A stretch of 64,000 bases of DNA from positions 1 through 64,000 of the forward strand of contig NZ_PRLH01000048.1 in NCBI RefSeq assembly GCF_003013815.1, given 5' to 3'. The notes beneath the pieces were generated by a model, which was given only the letters and a program-made list of their open reading frames with translations, had not been told where the DNA came from and ran no database searches. This document shows, one piece after another, positions 45,609-54,075 of the stretch (position 1 is its first letter; the number at the start of each line of letters is the position of its first letter). The position numbers were made by a program, and so were the translations under genes. Source of the DNA: Cyanothece sp. BG0011 (lineage in GTDB: Bacteria > Cyanobacteriota > Cyanobacteriia > Cyanobacteriales > Microcystaceae).

Positions 45609-47690
45609 ATGAAAAAAATTATTACTATTTTTTTAATAACTTTATTGGTAATATTGTTTAGTTTTAATTTTTCTACTATGAGCCAAAATTCAACAGAAAT
45701 ACTTTGGGATACCTGGGGAGTTCCTCATATTTATGCCTCCAATAATATGAGTCTATTTAAAGCATTTGGCTGGTCACAAACGAAAAGTCATGGTAACTTA
45801 TTATTAAAATTATACGGACAAGCTAGGGGAAAAGCAGCAGAATATTGGGGTATTAATTATCTAGAATCTGATCAATATGTCAGAACAATGGGAATTCCCA
45901 AACGAGCCGAACAATGGTATGAACAACAAAGCCCAGAAATGCGAAGCTATTTAGATAGTTTTGCTCAAGGAATTAATGATTATATTCAACAACATCCTGA
46001 GGAAATAGAAGCAGACTTAAAACAAGTTTTACCCATCACAGGAACCGATATTTTAGCCCATTTTCAACGGGTTATTTATTTTCACTTTTTAACGAAACCT
46101 CAAGACATTAAAGCCTTACAAAATCTCCCCTCACAAGCCGGTTCAAATGCTTGGGCGATCGCACCGAAAAAAGCCTTAAATAATAACTCAATTTTATTAG
46201 CTAATCCTCATTTACCCTGGTCAGATTTCTATCTTTGGTACGAAGCCCATTTAACAGCCCCTAATCTCAATTTATATGGTGCAACTTTAGTAGGAATGCC
46301 GGTTCTATCTATTGCCTTTAATGATAATTTAGGCTGGACTTTAACCGTTAATCCTATCGATAATACTGATATTTATCAATTAAAATTACAAGAAGAAAAT
46401 TATCAATTTAATGGAGAATTAAAACCCTTAAAACAAGAGATTGAAACCATCAAGATTCGGCAACCCAATGGAAGCTTTACGGAATTACAAATCGGCATTA
46501 AACAATCCATTCATGGGGTAATAATTGAACAACAAAAAAACATCGGTTATGCCTTAAGAGTCGCAGGATTAGATCGCCCTGGAAGTTTAGAACAATTATG
46601 GAATATGGGGAAAGCCCAAAATTTAAACCAATTTGAAACAAGTTTACAACAATTACAACTCCCTTTATTCAATGTCATTTATGCCGACAAACAAGATAAT
46701 ATTATGTATGTTTTTAATGGGTTAATTCCCATTCGTTCCCAAGGAAACTGGGAAAATTGGGGAGGTATTATCTCAGGAAATACTTCAGAAACCCTATGGG
46801 AAAATTATCACGAATACGAACAATTACCCCGTGTTATTAATCCCGAAAATGGCTGGTTACAAAATACTAATGATCCCCCTTGGACTAGCACTAACCCTCC
46901 TCTCTTAAACCCCGAAGATTTTCCCCCCTATTTTGCCCCGAAATATTTAGGACAAGCTCCCAATGTTTTGCGATCGCAGCGTTCCATTGAGTTATTAACC
47001 CAGTCCGATCAACTCAGTTTAGAAGACATCATTAACAATAAATTTTCCTCAAAATTATTGATCAGCGATCGCCTATTAGATATCCTGATTTCTACCACCA
47101 AAGCATTAGCAAACCCCATCGGGATAGAAGCAGCAGAAGTCTTAGAAAAATGGGACCGTCAAACGAACCCCGATAGTCGCGGTGCGGTACTGTTTATGTT
47201 ATGGGCAACAACCCTAGAATCAAAAGGACTCTTCTCCAAACCCTGGAACCCCGAAACCCCTTTAGATACCCCCACCGGGTTAGCCGATATTAACACCGCC
47301 GTAGCCGTTTTAGAAGGCATTGCAGCCCAAGTTCAACTACTGTATGGGTCCCTTGACGTTCCTTGGGGAGACGTGGTGAGAATGCGCGTCGGAGAGCAAG
47401 ATGTGGCAGCCAGAGGCGCGCCCGGTAAATTGGGAAGTTTTCAAGTCTTAGAGATACAAGCCGCCCAAGATAAGACCTTTCAAGTGGTTTTCGGGGACAG
47501 TTTCATGATGGCCGTAGAATTCTCTGATCCCATTGAGGCCCAAGGGTTAACCGTCTATGGTAACGCCACACAACCCCATTCACCCCACCGAGGAGATCAA
47601 TTATCCCTATACCAACAAGGAAAAATGCGCCCTATCTGGCGCGATCGCTCAATGGTTGAGCAACATTTAGAATTAAAAGAAACATGGTGA
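45609..47690 (+). CDS. Penicillin acylase-family Ntn hydrolase
   Basis: 693 residues. An N-terminal hydrophobic segment (ITIFLITLLVILFSFNFSTM) acts as signal peptide. DTWGVPHIYA opens the alpha chain; the self-cleavage site is AGSNAWAIAPKKA, with Ser179 as the new N-terminal nucleophile; NNSILLANPHLPW, NNDNLGWTLTVNP-like residues and DNIMYVFNG follow as in the family. Members hydrolyse acyl amides, including penicillins, acyl-homoserine lactones and acylated peptides. The product is probably periplasmic. The physiological acyl amide is unknown. Confidence 0.88.
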   Translation: MKKIITIFLITLLVILFSFNFSTMSQNSTEILWDTWGVPHIYASNNMSLFKAFGWSQTKSHGNLLLKLYGQARGKAAEYWGINYLESDQYVRTMGIPKRAEQWYEQQSPEMRSYLDSFAQGINDYIQQHPEEIEADLKQVLPITGTDILAHFQRVIYFHFLTKPQDIKALQNLPSQAGSNAWAIAPKKALNNNSILLANPHLPWSDFYLWYEAHLTAPNLNLYGATLVGMPVLSIAFNDNLGWTLTVNPIDNTDIYQLKLQEENYQFNGELKPLKQEIETIKIRQPNGSFTELQIGIKQSIHGVIIEQQKNIGYALRVAGLDRPGSLEQLWNMGKAQNLNQFETSLQQLQLPLFNVIYADKQDNIMYVFNGLIPIRSQGNWENWGGIISGNTSETLWENYHEYEQLPRVINPENGWLQNTNDPPWTSTNPPLLNPEDFPPYFAPKYLGQAPNVLRSQRSIELLTQSDQLSLEDIINNKFSSKLLISDRLLDILISTTKALANPIGIEAAEVLEKWDRQTNPDSRGAVLFMLWATTLESKGLFSKPWNPETPLDTPTGLADINTAVAVLEGIAAQVQLLYGSLDVPWGDVVRMRVGEQDVAARGAPGKLGSFQVLEIQAAQDKTFQVVFGDSFMMAVEFSDPIEAQGLTVYGNATQPHSPHRGDQLSLYQQGKMRPIWRDRSMVEQHLELKETW

Positions 47691-47766
47691 CGAAAGTGCT
47701 GGCCAGATTTTTGTTAAGATGTAACTAACCAGTCAAGTTATCGTTATTTATCGTCTTGAAATTCCT

Positions 47767-48330
47767 ATGACGAGTGTAATTACAGTCGAAAAAGAAAAGT
47801 TAGAAAATCCCCCTTTAGATATTCATGTTCTCGGCGATCGCGTCCTCCGTCAACCGGCTAAACGCATCACCAAAGTCGATGACAGTATTCGCAAATTGGC
47901 CAAGGAAATGCTCCAAACCATGTACAGTTCCCATGGTATTGGTTTAGCCGCGCCACAAGTGGCCGTTCATAAACAATTAATCGTGATTGACTGTGAACCC
48001 GATAACCCTGAGAATCCTCCTTTAGTTTTAATCAACCCGAAAATCACTCGTGTTTCTCAGGAATTATGCGTAGTAGAAGAAGGATGTCTCAGTATTCCTG
48101 GGGTCTACTTAGATGTAACCCGGCCGAAAACCATCGAGGTGTCTTTTAAAGATGAACAAGGAAAACCTCGCAAAATTCAAGCCACTGATTTATTAGCACG
48201 AGTCATTCAACACGAAATGGATCACTTGAATGGAGTGATGTTTGTTGATCGGGTAGACAATGACTTAGCCTTAACGGAAAAATTACAAGAAAAAGGCTTT
48301 TCTAGAGGAGCCGTTAAACCCGTCAAATAA
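47767..48330 (+). CDS. def: Peptide deformylase
   Basis: 187 residues. The three motifs are intact: GIGLAAPQV (57-65), EEGCLSIP with metal ligand Cys107, and QHEMDHLNG with His149/Glu150/His153. It removes the N-formyl group from new proteins with Fe2+. It has the short N-terminal extension usual in cyanobacteria. Separate transcription unit after the acylase gene (76-base gap). Confidence 0.97.
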   Translation: MTSVITVEKEKLENPPLDIHVLGDRVLRQPAKRITKVDDSIRKLAKEMLQTMYSSHGIGLAAPQVAVHKQLIVIDCEPDNPENPPLVLINPKITRVSQELCVVEEGCLSIPGVYLDVTRPKTIEVSFKDEQGKPRKIQATDLLARVIQHEMDHLNGVMFVDRVDNDLALTEKLQEKGFSRGAVKPVK

Positions 48331-48430
48331 TAGCCCATTGACCCTTGTTTCGTTATTGGTTGGTAGAACCAGAAAACAGTTAGGGTTCAAAATTATCAAG
48401 CTCATTCATTGAGGATCAGGAGTAAACATT

Positions 48431-48628
48431 GTGACCCCCAAAAGCGGTGTATTTTTATTAGGATCATGTATTACAGCCATTGCTGGTGTTGGTTCTGTCT
48501 TTGAATTGTCATCAGGAACTCCCGATTTAGGCAACTTAAAAACAGGGGTCATTTTAGCTTTAAGTATTCCCCTAACGGTCTTGTTTTTTGTGGTAGCCGT
48601 CAGGGATACTAGAGCCAATATGAAATAA
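48431..48628 (+). CDS. Small two-helix membrane protein (65 aa)
   Basis: Starts at GTG 48431 with GGAG 8 bases upstream. Two hydrophobic helices: GVFLLGSCITAIAGVGSVFEL and GVILALSIPLTVLFFVVAV, with a short loop SSGTPDLGNLKT and a basic end. It looks like a conserved cyanobacterial small membrane protein; family and function are not known to me. About 100 bases after def. Confidence 0.65.
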   Translation: MTPKSGVFLLGSCITAIAGVGSVFELSSGTPDLGNLKTGVILALSIPLTVLFFVVAVRDTRANMK

Positions 48629-49232
48629 GACACTTATTGGTCAGAACAAAAAATCCTTGTTTTGATCAGCTGTTGGCTTTAAAACGGCTATTTATAGACT
48701 AAAACCCTTTCTCCGATGCTCCCTTCCTCGCGCGTTCCCTTGCGCCGTAAGACGGCGCGGGGTCGCTCGTCTCCCTGCTCCCCTGCAGTGTTAACGGTTC
48801 ATTTAGATGACTAACAGCATAATAACTAAGGTATCCGCTCAGACAATGACCTTCTCAGAATAACTGCGGATACTTAAGCATGGCATTTTTCAAAATTACG
48901 CAATCTTGCTGATCTCTTGGCCACACAGAATGGGGATGATCAAAGCAAGGGGATGTAATGATTCTTCAACTTTTTTTCCAAATAACCCCTTGTTGGGTCA
49001 GTTATGATAGCAATGTTAGGTTAATCCATCTGAATAACTGTTATGAGTTATACATCTAAATTCTCATCAACATAGGAAAAAATCAATCAGAGAAGATTAA
49101 CCTGAGCTTAACAATTTTGTCTATCATATTCCTGGCGTTTTTCCCTAACACCTCGAACTTATTACGGAATCATTGACAAATCCTATTTCTTTACAAAAAC
49201 TATTGCCTTATTAAAGTAATAAGGAATACATC
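48629..49232. other. Gene-free spacer
   Basis: Contains a weak hairpin TGGTCAG...TTGATCAG (about 48637-48668) just after the small membrane gene, the dispersed repeat at 48721-48788, and AT-rich sequence up to the nitrogenase-domain gene. No frame is convincing. Confidence 0.45.
48721..48788 (-). repeat. Dispersed repeat, copy 2 (central hairpin GCGCCGT/ACGGCGC)
   Basis: Reverse complement reads GGGAGACGAGCGACCCC, GCGCCGT-CTT-ACGGCGC, AAGGGAACGCGCGAGGA. Outer blocks equal those of the copy at 27405-27475, while the hairpin has another sequence. Confidence 0.8.
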
Positions 49233-49583
49233 ATGAATGTAACAGATTATACCATAAAGAATTTTGTCTTAGGCTGTGGATCTTTTGAGCCTGTTTCTAT
49301 TTCTAAATGGGTCAAATCTCCAGTATCAAGAATGTTACAATCCTTACGAAATCGCCTCGAGCATCAAGAAATTAGCGATCGCACCTTTGCCCACCGTCTC
49401 TGCCGTCTGATCCCCGCTCAATGTCCCTTTGAACGGAAAATTGAGTTTTTTGGTTACGTATTACTCAGTATTCCCCCTCTATGTAAACTAAATCCTCTGT
49501 ATGACGACTTAATGGCTTTACGCTTCCGCGCCCTTTGTTATCTGGCCGAAGAATGGGGAGAAGATATTAGTCAATACTGTTAA
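49233..49583 (+). CDS. Mo-dependent nitrogenase C-terminal-domain protein
   Basis: 116 residues. The conserved core AHRLCRLIPAQCPFER, then SIPPLCKLNPLYDDLMALRFRALC and EEWGEDISQYC, is the Mo-nitro_C domain, found fused to or near nitrogenase proteins in cyanobacteria but also as stand-alone copies. Four Cys residues are well kept. The function is unknown; the gene is consistent with a diazotroph but does not itself prove nitrogen fixation, since nif genes are not in the window. Confidence 0.87.
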   Translation: MNVTDYTIKNFVLGCGSFEPVSISKWVKSPVSRMLQSLRNRLEHQEISDRTFAHRLCRLIPAQCPFERKIEFFGYVLLSIPPLCKLNPLYDDLMALRFRALCYLAEEWGEDISQYC

Positions 49584-49662
49584 AAACTAATACTAATGTA
49601 CCCAAAAATTTTTAAATAGTGTACTATGCCTATAGTTACACATTCTTGGGAGCGAAAAAACT

Positions 49663-50433
49663 ATGGCAATTATTCCCCTGAAGGCGTGGTATTTAGGGCA
49701 ATATGAACCGTTACGGGATGTCATTCAGCGTCCCCCAGACTTACGGTTAAATCGGAATAGTTTACTAAAATCTGCCCTGAGAGCCGACTTTTTGGACGAT
49801 AAAGAAATCATACAGCAATCTGAATGGTTTCAACGTTATTTAGAAGGGGAAGCCGTAGAATTTTATATAGAAGGGAGTGGCGGTTATACCATTGCCAACC
49901 TTGATCTTGTCTCCCAAGAATTGTATCTGAGTAAGCAAGACATTGCCGCCACCTTAGAACCGATCATCTTTTTCAGTGGACAGACAGAATATCCCCACTC
50001 TAGTCAGAGGATTCAAACTGTTTTAGACGATACGATTAAGCAGTATAATCAGCGATCGCGTTATCCCCTCAAATTAGAGATTGCCTCTCGTCCCCCAGAC
50101 ACGCCTTTACGACTCAGTGACAGTCAACTGCGGAAACTGCGAAAAAGCTTATTATTCGTGGTGGATGGGACTCCGATTACTCAAATCAAACAAGAGGAGA
50201 TATCTCGTTTAATTCCCAGTCCTTATATTTGCACTGAACTCGGATACGCCTTACAAAGTAAAGGAGGGGGACAAATCTTATTACTCCATCAACAACGATC
50301 AGATGTGTCAGGCCAATGGCCCTTTGATTTGCCGTCCCATCAACAACTAGAGTTTAAGACCTCTGAGGAGTTATCACAAACCTTACCCCAGGTAATAGAA
50401 GCTTTATTACAACGGTTTAAATTAGCCCCTTAG
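49663..50433 (+). CDS. Conserved cyanobacterial hypothetical protein (256 aa)
   Basis: Soluble, no signal peptide. MAIIPLKAWYLGQYEPLRDV, an N-terminal part with DLVSQELYLSKQDIAATLEP, and a C-terminal Rossmann-like part (SLLFVVDGTPI, ICTELGYALQSKGGGQILLL) that could bind a nucleotide or sugar. I do not recognise a named family. Followed after 43 bases by the 83-residue gene, likely co-transcribed. Confidence 0.72.
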   Translation: MAIIPLKAWYLGQYEPLRDVIQRPPDLRLNRNSLLKSALRADFLDDKEIIQQSEWFQRYLEGEAVEFYIEGSGGYTIANLDLVSQELYLSKQDIAATLEPIIFFSGQTEYPHSSQRIQTVLDDTIKQYNQRSRYPLKLEIASRPPDTPLRLSDSQLRKLRKSLLFVVDGTPITQIKQEEISRLIPSPYICTELGYALQSKGGGQILLLHQQRSDVSGQWPFDLPSHQQLEFKTSEELSQTLPQVIEALLQRFKLAP

Positions 50434-50476
50434 TCACGGATAATAGGAAATAAGAAAGTATCTAGGAGCCTTAATT

Positions 50477-50728
50477 ATGCCCAGAAAAGCCGACGAATAC
50501 GCCGTACACCTATTCCTTTCTAGTGGCCACCGTGAAGAAGTGCGTTTTGCTCAAATTCAAGACTTTCAAAAATGGTATAGTGGCGAGATTGTCCCTAACT
50601 TTGATTCTGAACAATTTATCAATGTTCCTATCAAAAACATTCAGGGAGAATATATGGTGGTTCGTCCCTCAAGTATTATGGCGATTCGGGTTGAACCGGT
50701 CTTTTTTGGCAGTGTCGAACGGGTTTGA
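50477..50728 (+). CDS. Conserved small hypothetical protein (83 aa)
   Basis: Compact beta-rich protein (YAVHLFLSSGHREEVRFAQI, INVPIKNIQGEYMVVRPSSI, MAIRVEPVFFGSVERV) with AGGAG 8 bases before the start. It looks like a conserved cyanobacterial protein; there is no known domain that I can name. Its position between the 256-residue gene and leuA suggests nothing specific. Confidence 0.7.
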   Translation: MPRKADEYAVHLFLSSGHREEVRFAQIQDFQKWYSGEIVPNFDSEQFINVPIKNIQGEYMVVRPSSIMAIRVEPVFFGSVERV

Positions 50729-50856
50729 TGATAAGTCCCCCTTAACGGGGGAAACATTAATATTATTAGATATTTTTAAGTTAATCGTATAAGAATTTGA
50801 GCTATAATTAAGCAGTAGAAATTGTGTTCTTGATGAAATCCTCTTAAGTCGTTCCT

Positions 50857-52461
50857 ATGAGCAATCAACCCGATCGCATTATCATTTTTGATACTACCCT
50901 CAGAGACGGAGAACAGTCCCCAGGTGCTAGTTTAACGGTTGAAGAAAAGCTGACCATTGCTCGGGCTTTAGCACGACTTGGAGTCGATATCATCGAAGCA
51001 GGATTTCCCTACGCCAGTCAAGGGGATTTTCAAGCCGTCCAAAAAATTGCCCAAACCGTCGGTACAGAAAACGGTCCCACTATCTGTGGCTTAGCAAGAG
51101 CGAGTAAAAATGACATCAAAACGGCTGGAGAAGCCCTAAAACCCGCTTTTAAATCCCGAATTCATACCTTTATCGCTACATCAGATATCCACCTCAAACA
51201 TAAATTAAAAAAGACACGAGAAGAAGTCTTAGCTATCGTACCGGAAATGGTGGCTTATGCGAAAACCTTCACCAATGATGTGGAATTTTCCCCCGAAGAT
51301 GCAGGGCGCAGTGATCCTGAATTTATGTATCAAGTGTTAGAAGCGGCCATTGCATCCGGCGCAACCACCATTAATATTCCCGATACTGTTGGTTATACCA
51401 CCCCCAGTGAGTTCGGAGCCTTAATTAAAGGCATTAAAGACAATGTGCCGAACATCGATCAAGCTATTATTTCCGTTCATGGACACGATGACTTAGGATT
51501 AGCCGTGGCCAACTTCCTAGAAGCAGTGAAAAATGGAGCCAGACAGCTAGAATGCACCATTAACGGAATTGGGGAAAGAGCCGGCAACGCAGCCTTAGAA
51601 GAGTTGGTAATGGCTCTCCATGTACGTCGTCAATATTTTAACCCCTTCTTAGGCCGTTCCGTTGATTCAACGGAACCCTTAACGAACATCAACACCAAAG
51701 AAATTTATAAAACCTCTCGCCTGGTTTCTAACCTCACTGGGATGATTGTCCAACCCAATAAAGCGATCGTGGGAGCCAATGCGTTTGCCCATGAATCTGG
51801 CATCCATCAAGATGGGGTACTAAAAAATAAGTTAACCTACGAAATCATGGATGCAGAATCGATCGGGTTAACCAATAATCAAATTGTACTGGGTAAACTG
51901 TCAGGCCGGAATGCTTTTCGGACTCGCTTAAGAGAATTGGGCTTTGAATTGTCCGAAACCGAGTTGAATAACGCTTTTTTACGGTTTAAAGAAGTGGCAG
52001 ACAAGAAAAAAGAGATCACTGACTGGGATTTAGAAGCGATCGTCAATGATGAAATTCAACAAGCCCCCGAATTATTCCGTTTAGAGTTGGTACAAGTATC
52101 CTGTGGTGATCATGCTGCTCCGACGGCCACCGTTACCCTAAGAACCCCCGAAGGCAAAGAATTAACCGATGCAGCCATCGGTACCGGTCCAGTGGATGCG
52201 GTGTATAAAGCCATCAACCGAGTGGTTAATGTTCCCAATGAGTTGATCGAGTTTTCTGTGAAGTCTGTCACGGCGGGTATCGATGCCATGGGAGAAGTCA
52301 CTATACGGTTACGTCATGAAGGGCGTATCTATTCCGGTTATGCAGCTAACACCGACATTATAACCGCTTCGGCCCGTGCTTATATAAGTGCGTTAAACCG
52401 TTTGTATGGAGCCATTCAAGAGGAAGCCAAAGAAAAAGGAGTGTTAACCCCTCACGGTTAA
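50857..52461 (+). CDS. leuA: 2-isopropylmalate synthase
   Basis: First committed step of leucine synthesis: acetyl-CoA plus 2-oxoisovalerate. 534 residues. [16 protein letters not shown] (11-26), the metal-binding [26 protein letters not shown], and [18 protein letters not shown] are all intact; the C-terminal ~130 residues form the leucine-feedback regulatory domain ([20 protein letters not shown]). Transcribed alone; the C/G-tract repeat at 52545 follows. Confidence 0.97.
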   Translation: MSNQPDRIIIFDTTLRDGEQSPGASLTVEEKLTIARALARLGVDIIEAGFPYASQGDFQAVQKIAQTVGTENGPTICGLARASKNDIKTAGEALKPAFKSRIHTFIATSDIHLKHKLKKTREEVLAIVPEMVAYAKTFTNDVEFSPEDAGRSDPEFMYQVLEAAIASGATTINIPDTVGYTTPSEFGALIKGIKDNVPNIDQAIISVHGHDDLGLAVANFLEAVKNGARQLECTINGIGERAGNAALEELVMALHVRRQYFNPFLGRSVDSTEPLTNINTKEIYKTSRLVSNLTGMIVQPNKAIVGANAFAHESGIHQDGVLKNKLTYEIMDAESIGLTNNQIVLGKLSGRNAFRTRLRELGFELSETELNNAFLRFKEVADKKKEITDWDLEAIVNDEIQQAPELFRLELVQVSCGDHAAPTATVTLRTPEGKELTDAAIGTGPVDAVYKAINRVVNVPNELIEFSVKSVTAGIDAMGEVTIRLRHEGRIYSGYAANTDIITASARAYISALNRLYGAIQEEAKEKGVLTPHG

Positions 52462-52544
52462 TTCCCTTCGGGGGAGAGAACAGGGAAACAGGAAACGTGA
52501 AGATTTTCTGAGAAACTGTTGCTTGTTGCCTATTCTGATCGCGC

Positions 52545-52650
52545 CCCTAACCCCCCCCTGCCCCCTACCCCCCACACCCCCCACACCCCCTACCCCCCCT
52601 GCCCCCCTTTTAAAGGGGGGTGTGGGGGGTGTGGGGGGTGTGGGGGGTTT
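52545..52650. repeat. C-tract/G-tract inverted repeat with a G-quadruplex motif
   Basis: A run of C6-C8 blocks separated by TA, CA or TG (52545-52607) is followed by TTTTAAA and four G6 tracts with TGT loops (52615-52620, 52624-52629, 52633-52638, 52642-52647). The two halves are largely complementary around CCCCCCTTTTAAAGGGGGG, so the region can form a long hairpin, and the G-rich strand fits the four-tract G-quadruplex pattern. It lies between the convergent leuA and methyltransferase genes and may end both transcripts. Confidence 0.85.
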
Positions 52651-52654
52651 AAGT

Positions 52655-53917
52655 TTACTTTTTAACTTTCAACACAGCAATTAAGCCATGGCCACAGCCC
52701 CAACCTCGTTGCATTTCGTATTCTAAGGTTCTTAAGGCGTAGCCTAACTGGGGTTCAATAATATTGGCGCGAGGATCTCCGTACCACATCCAACCCACAT
52801 CAGCAATCACGCGATCGATGGTCATTAAAGCAAATTGTAAGGGTTTAGGAAACTCATCCCATCCTTTCAAGTCAGGTAAGGAAAAATTATGGGACAAACG
52901 ATGTTGGGTAAACTCAATTAAAATATTCCAAGAGTTAATTAATTCGTGGAGTAGGGGAGTAATAAAGGGATGATCAGGAAAAATACTCGCATCTAACATT
53001 AATTCATCTAAATTGGTTCGTAAATAATCTTCATGAAGAGAATTAATGGAGCGACGAATGGGTTGTAATTTGGGGTTAAAGGATTTCGTATCGGTGTGAC
53101 GGCCAACTAATAGAGACCGATCAACCAATCTTGCCACTTCCAGTTGAACCCCAACCTGATCGGTAATTTCTTGGGCTAATTCTCTAACCTCTTCTCCCGT
53201 CCAAAAACGAATGGGAAAAGACTCAATGTCAGCCGTTTGACGAACCTCATCGGAATAGAGATAACCCATATTGTACTGGCGTACCTTCTCCTCTTCTGAT
53301 TGAGCGTACCAAAAATCAGGCCATTCGATGGAGTAGCGTCCAATGAGATCCATGACAATATAACTACCATCTCGGCCATGATGACAGATATCGCCCAATA
53401 ATTTCACTAAATCTTTTCGGGCTAAATGGGATAATGAACCATAGGAGGAAAAATATAAATCAAAAGGTGATTCTGTCTGTTTGATGTTTCCGAGTCCTTG
53501 ACTTAAATCGGCCTGTTGAAATTGAACATAGGGATGAGTCTCAAATAAAGTCTGTCCCTTTTCTACCATTGCTTGGCTAATGTCTAACCCCAAAAACAGA
53601 GACAACTCTTCGGGGGGTAAAACTCGTTTATGTTGCAGCCCTAAATCAAGGTCACGGCGATCAATTTTTGTCAGGATATCGTAACCTTGACCAGCACCAC
53701 AACCAAGGTCAACAATTCTCACTCCTTGATCTTGAGAACGACAATTTTCCACGATTTCCCAGAGATAAGGACGGAGAACAATTCGGGTTAATTGATCTTC
53801 CCAGTAGGTACGAACATTGTCATACTTACCGAATAAATTGCCAACATAGAGATCATATTTCCCCTCTTTTACAGCTTGTGTATAGGTTTTGAATCCATCC
53901 AATTTAGCTGGTTTCAT
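52655..53917 (-). CDS. SAM-dependent methyltransferase, class I
   Basis: 420 residues. SAM motif VRIVDLGCGAGQGYDIL (about 67-83), LFLGLDISQAMVEKG and FDLYFSSYGSLSHL in the first 190 residues form the methyltransferase domain; the C-terminal half (RRSINSLHEDYLRTNLDELM to YEMQRGWGCGHGLIAVLKVKK) is a helical domain specific to this group. Target unknown. Convergent with leuA. Confidence 0.82.
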   Translation of the reverse strand: MKPAKLDGFKTYTQAVKEGKYDLYVGNLFGKYDNVRTYWEDQLTRIVLRPYLWEIVENCRSQDQGVRIVDLGCGAGQGYDILTKIDRRDLDLGLQHKRVLPPEELSLFLGLDISQAMVEKGQTLFETHPYVQFQQADLSQGLGNIKQTESPFDLYFSSYGSLSHLARKDLVKLLGDICHHGRDGSYIVMDLIGRYSIEWPDFWYAQSEEEKVRQYNMGYLYSDEVRQTADIESFPIRFWTGEEVRELAQEITDQVGVQLEVARLVDRSLLVGRHTDTKSFNPKLQPIRRSINSLHEDYLRTNLDELMLDASIFPDHPFITPLLHELINSWNILIEFTQHRLSHNFSLPDLKGWDEFPKPLQFALMTIDRVIADVGWMWYGDPRANIIEPQLGYALRTLEYEMQRGWGCGHGLIAVLKVKK

Positions 53918-54075
53918 AAATCGTTATCCCAATAAACAATAATAATCGCTCTAAAGCGTGATATCTTTCCTTAAGATTCTTGTTCCTTTAGTAGGTTACT
54001 CCTTTGTTGTGACTTTGTACATTAAGATTCAAAAAACTTGTACCCAGTAACCCTATCGCAGAAATTTGAATAAGT

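Noticed and set aside
49233-49583. Nitrogenase-domain protein as sign of a nif cluster
   Set aside because: No nif structural or assembly gene is in the window; stand-alone copies of this domain occur away from nif genes.
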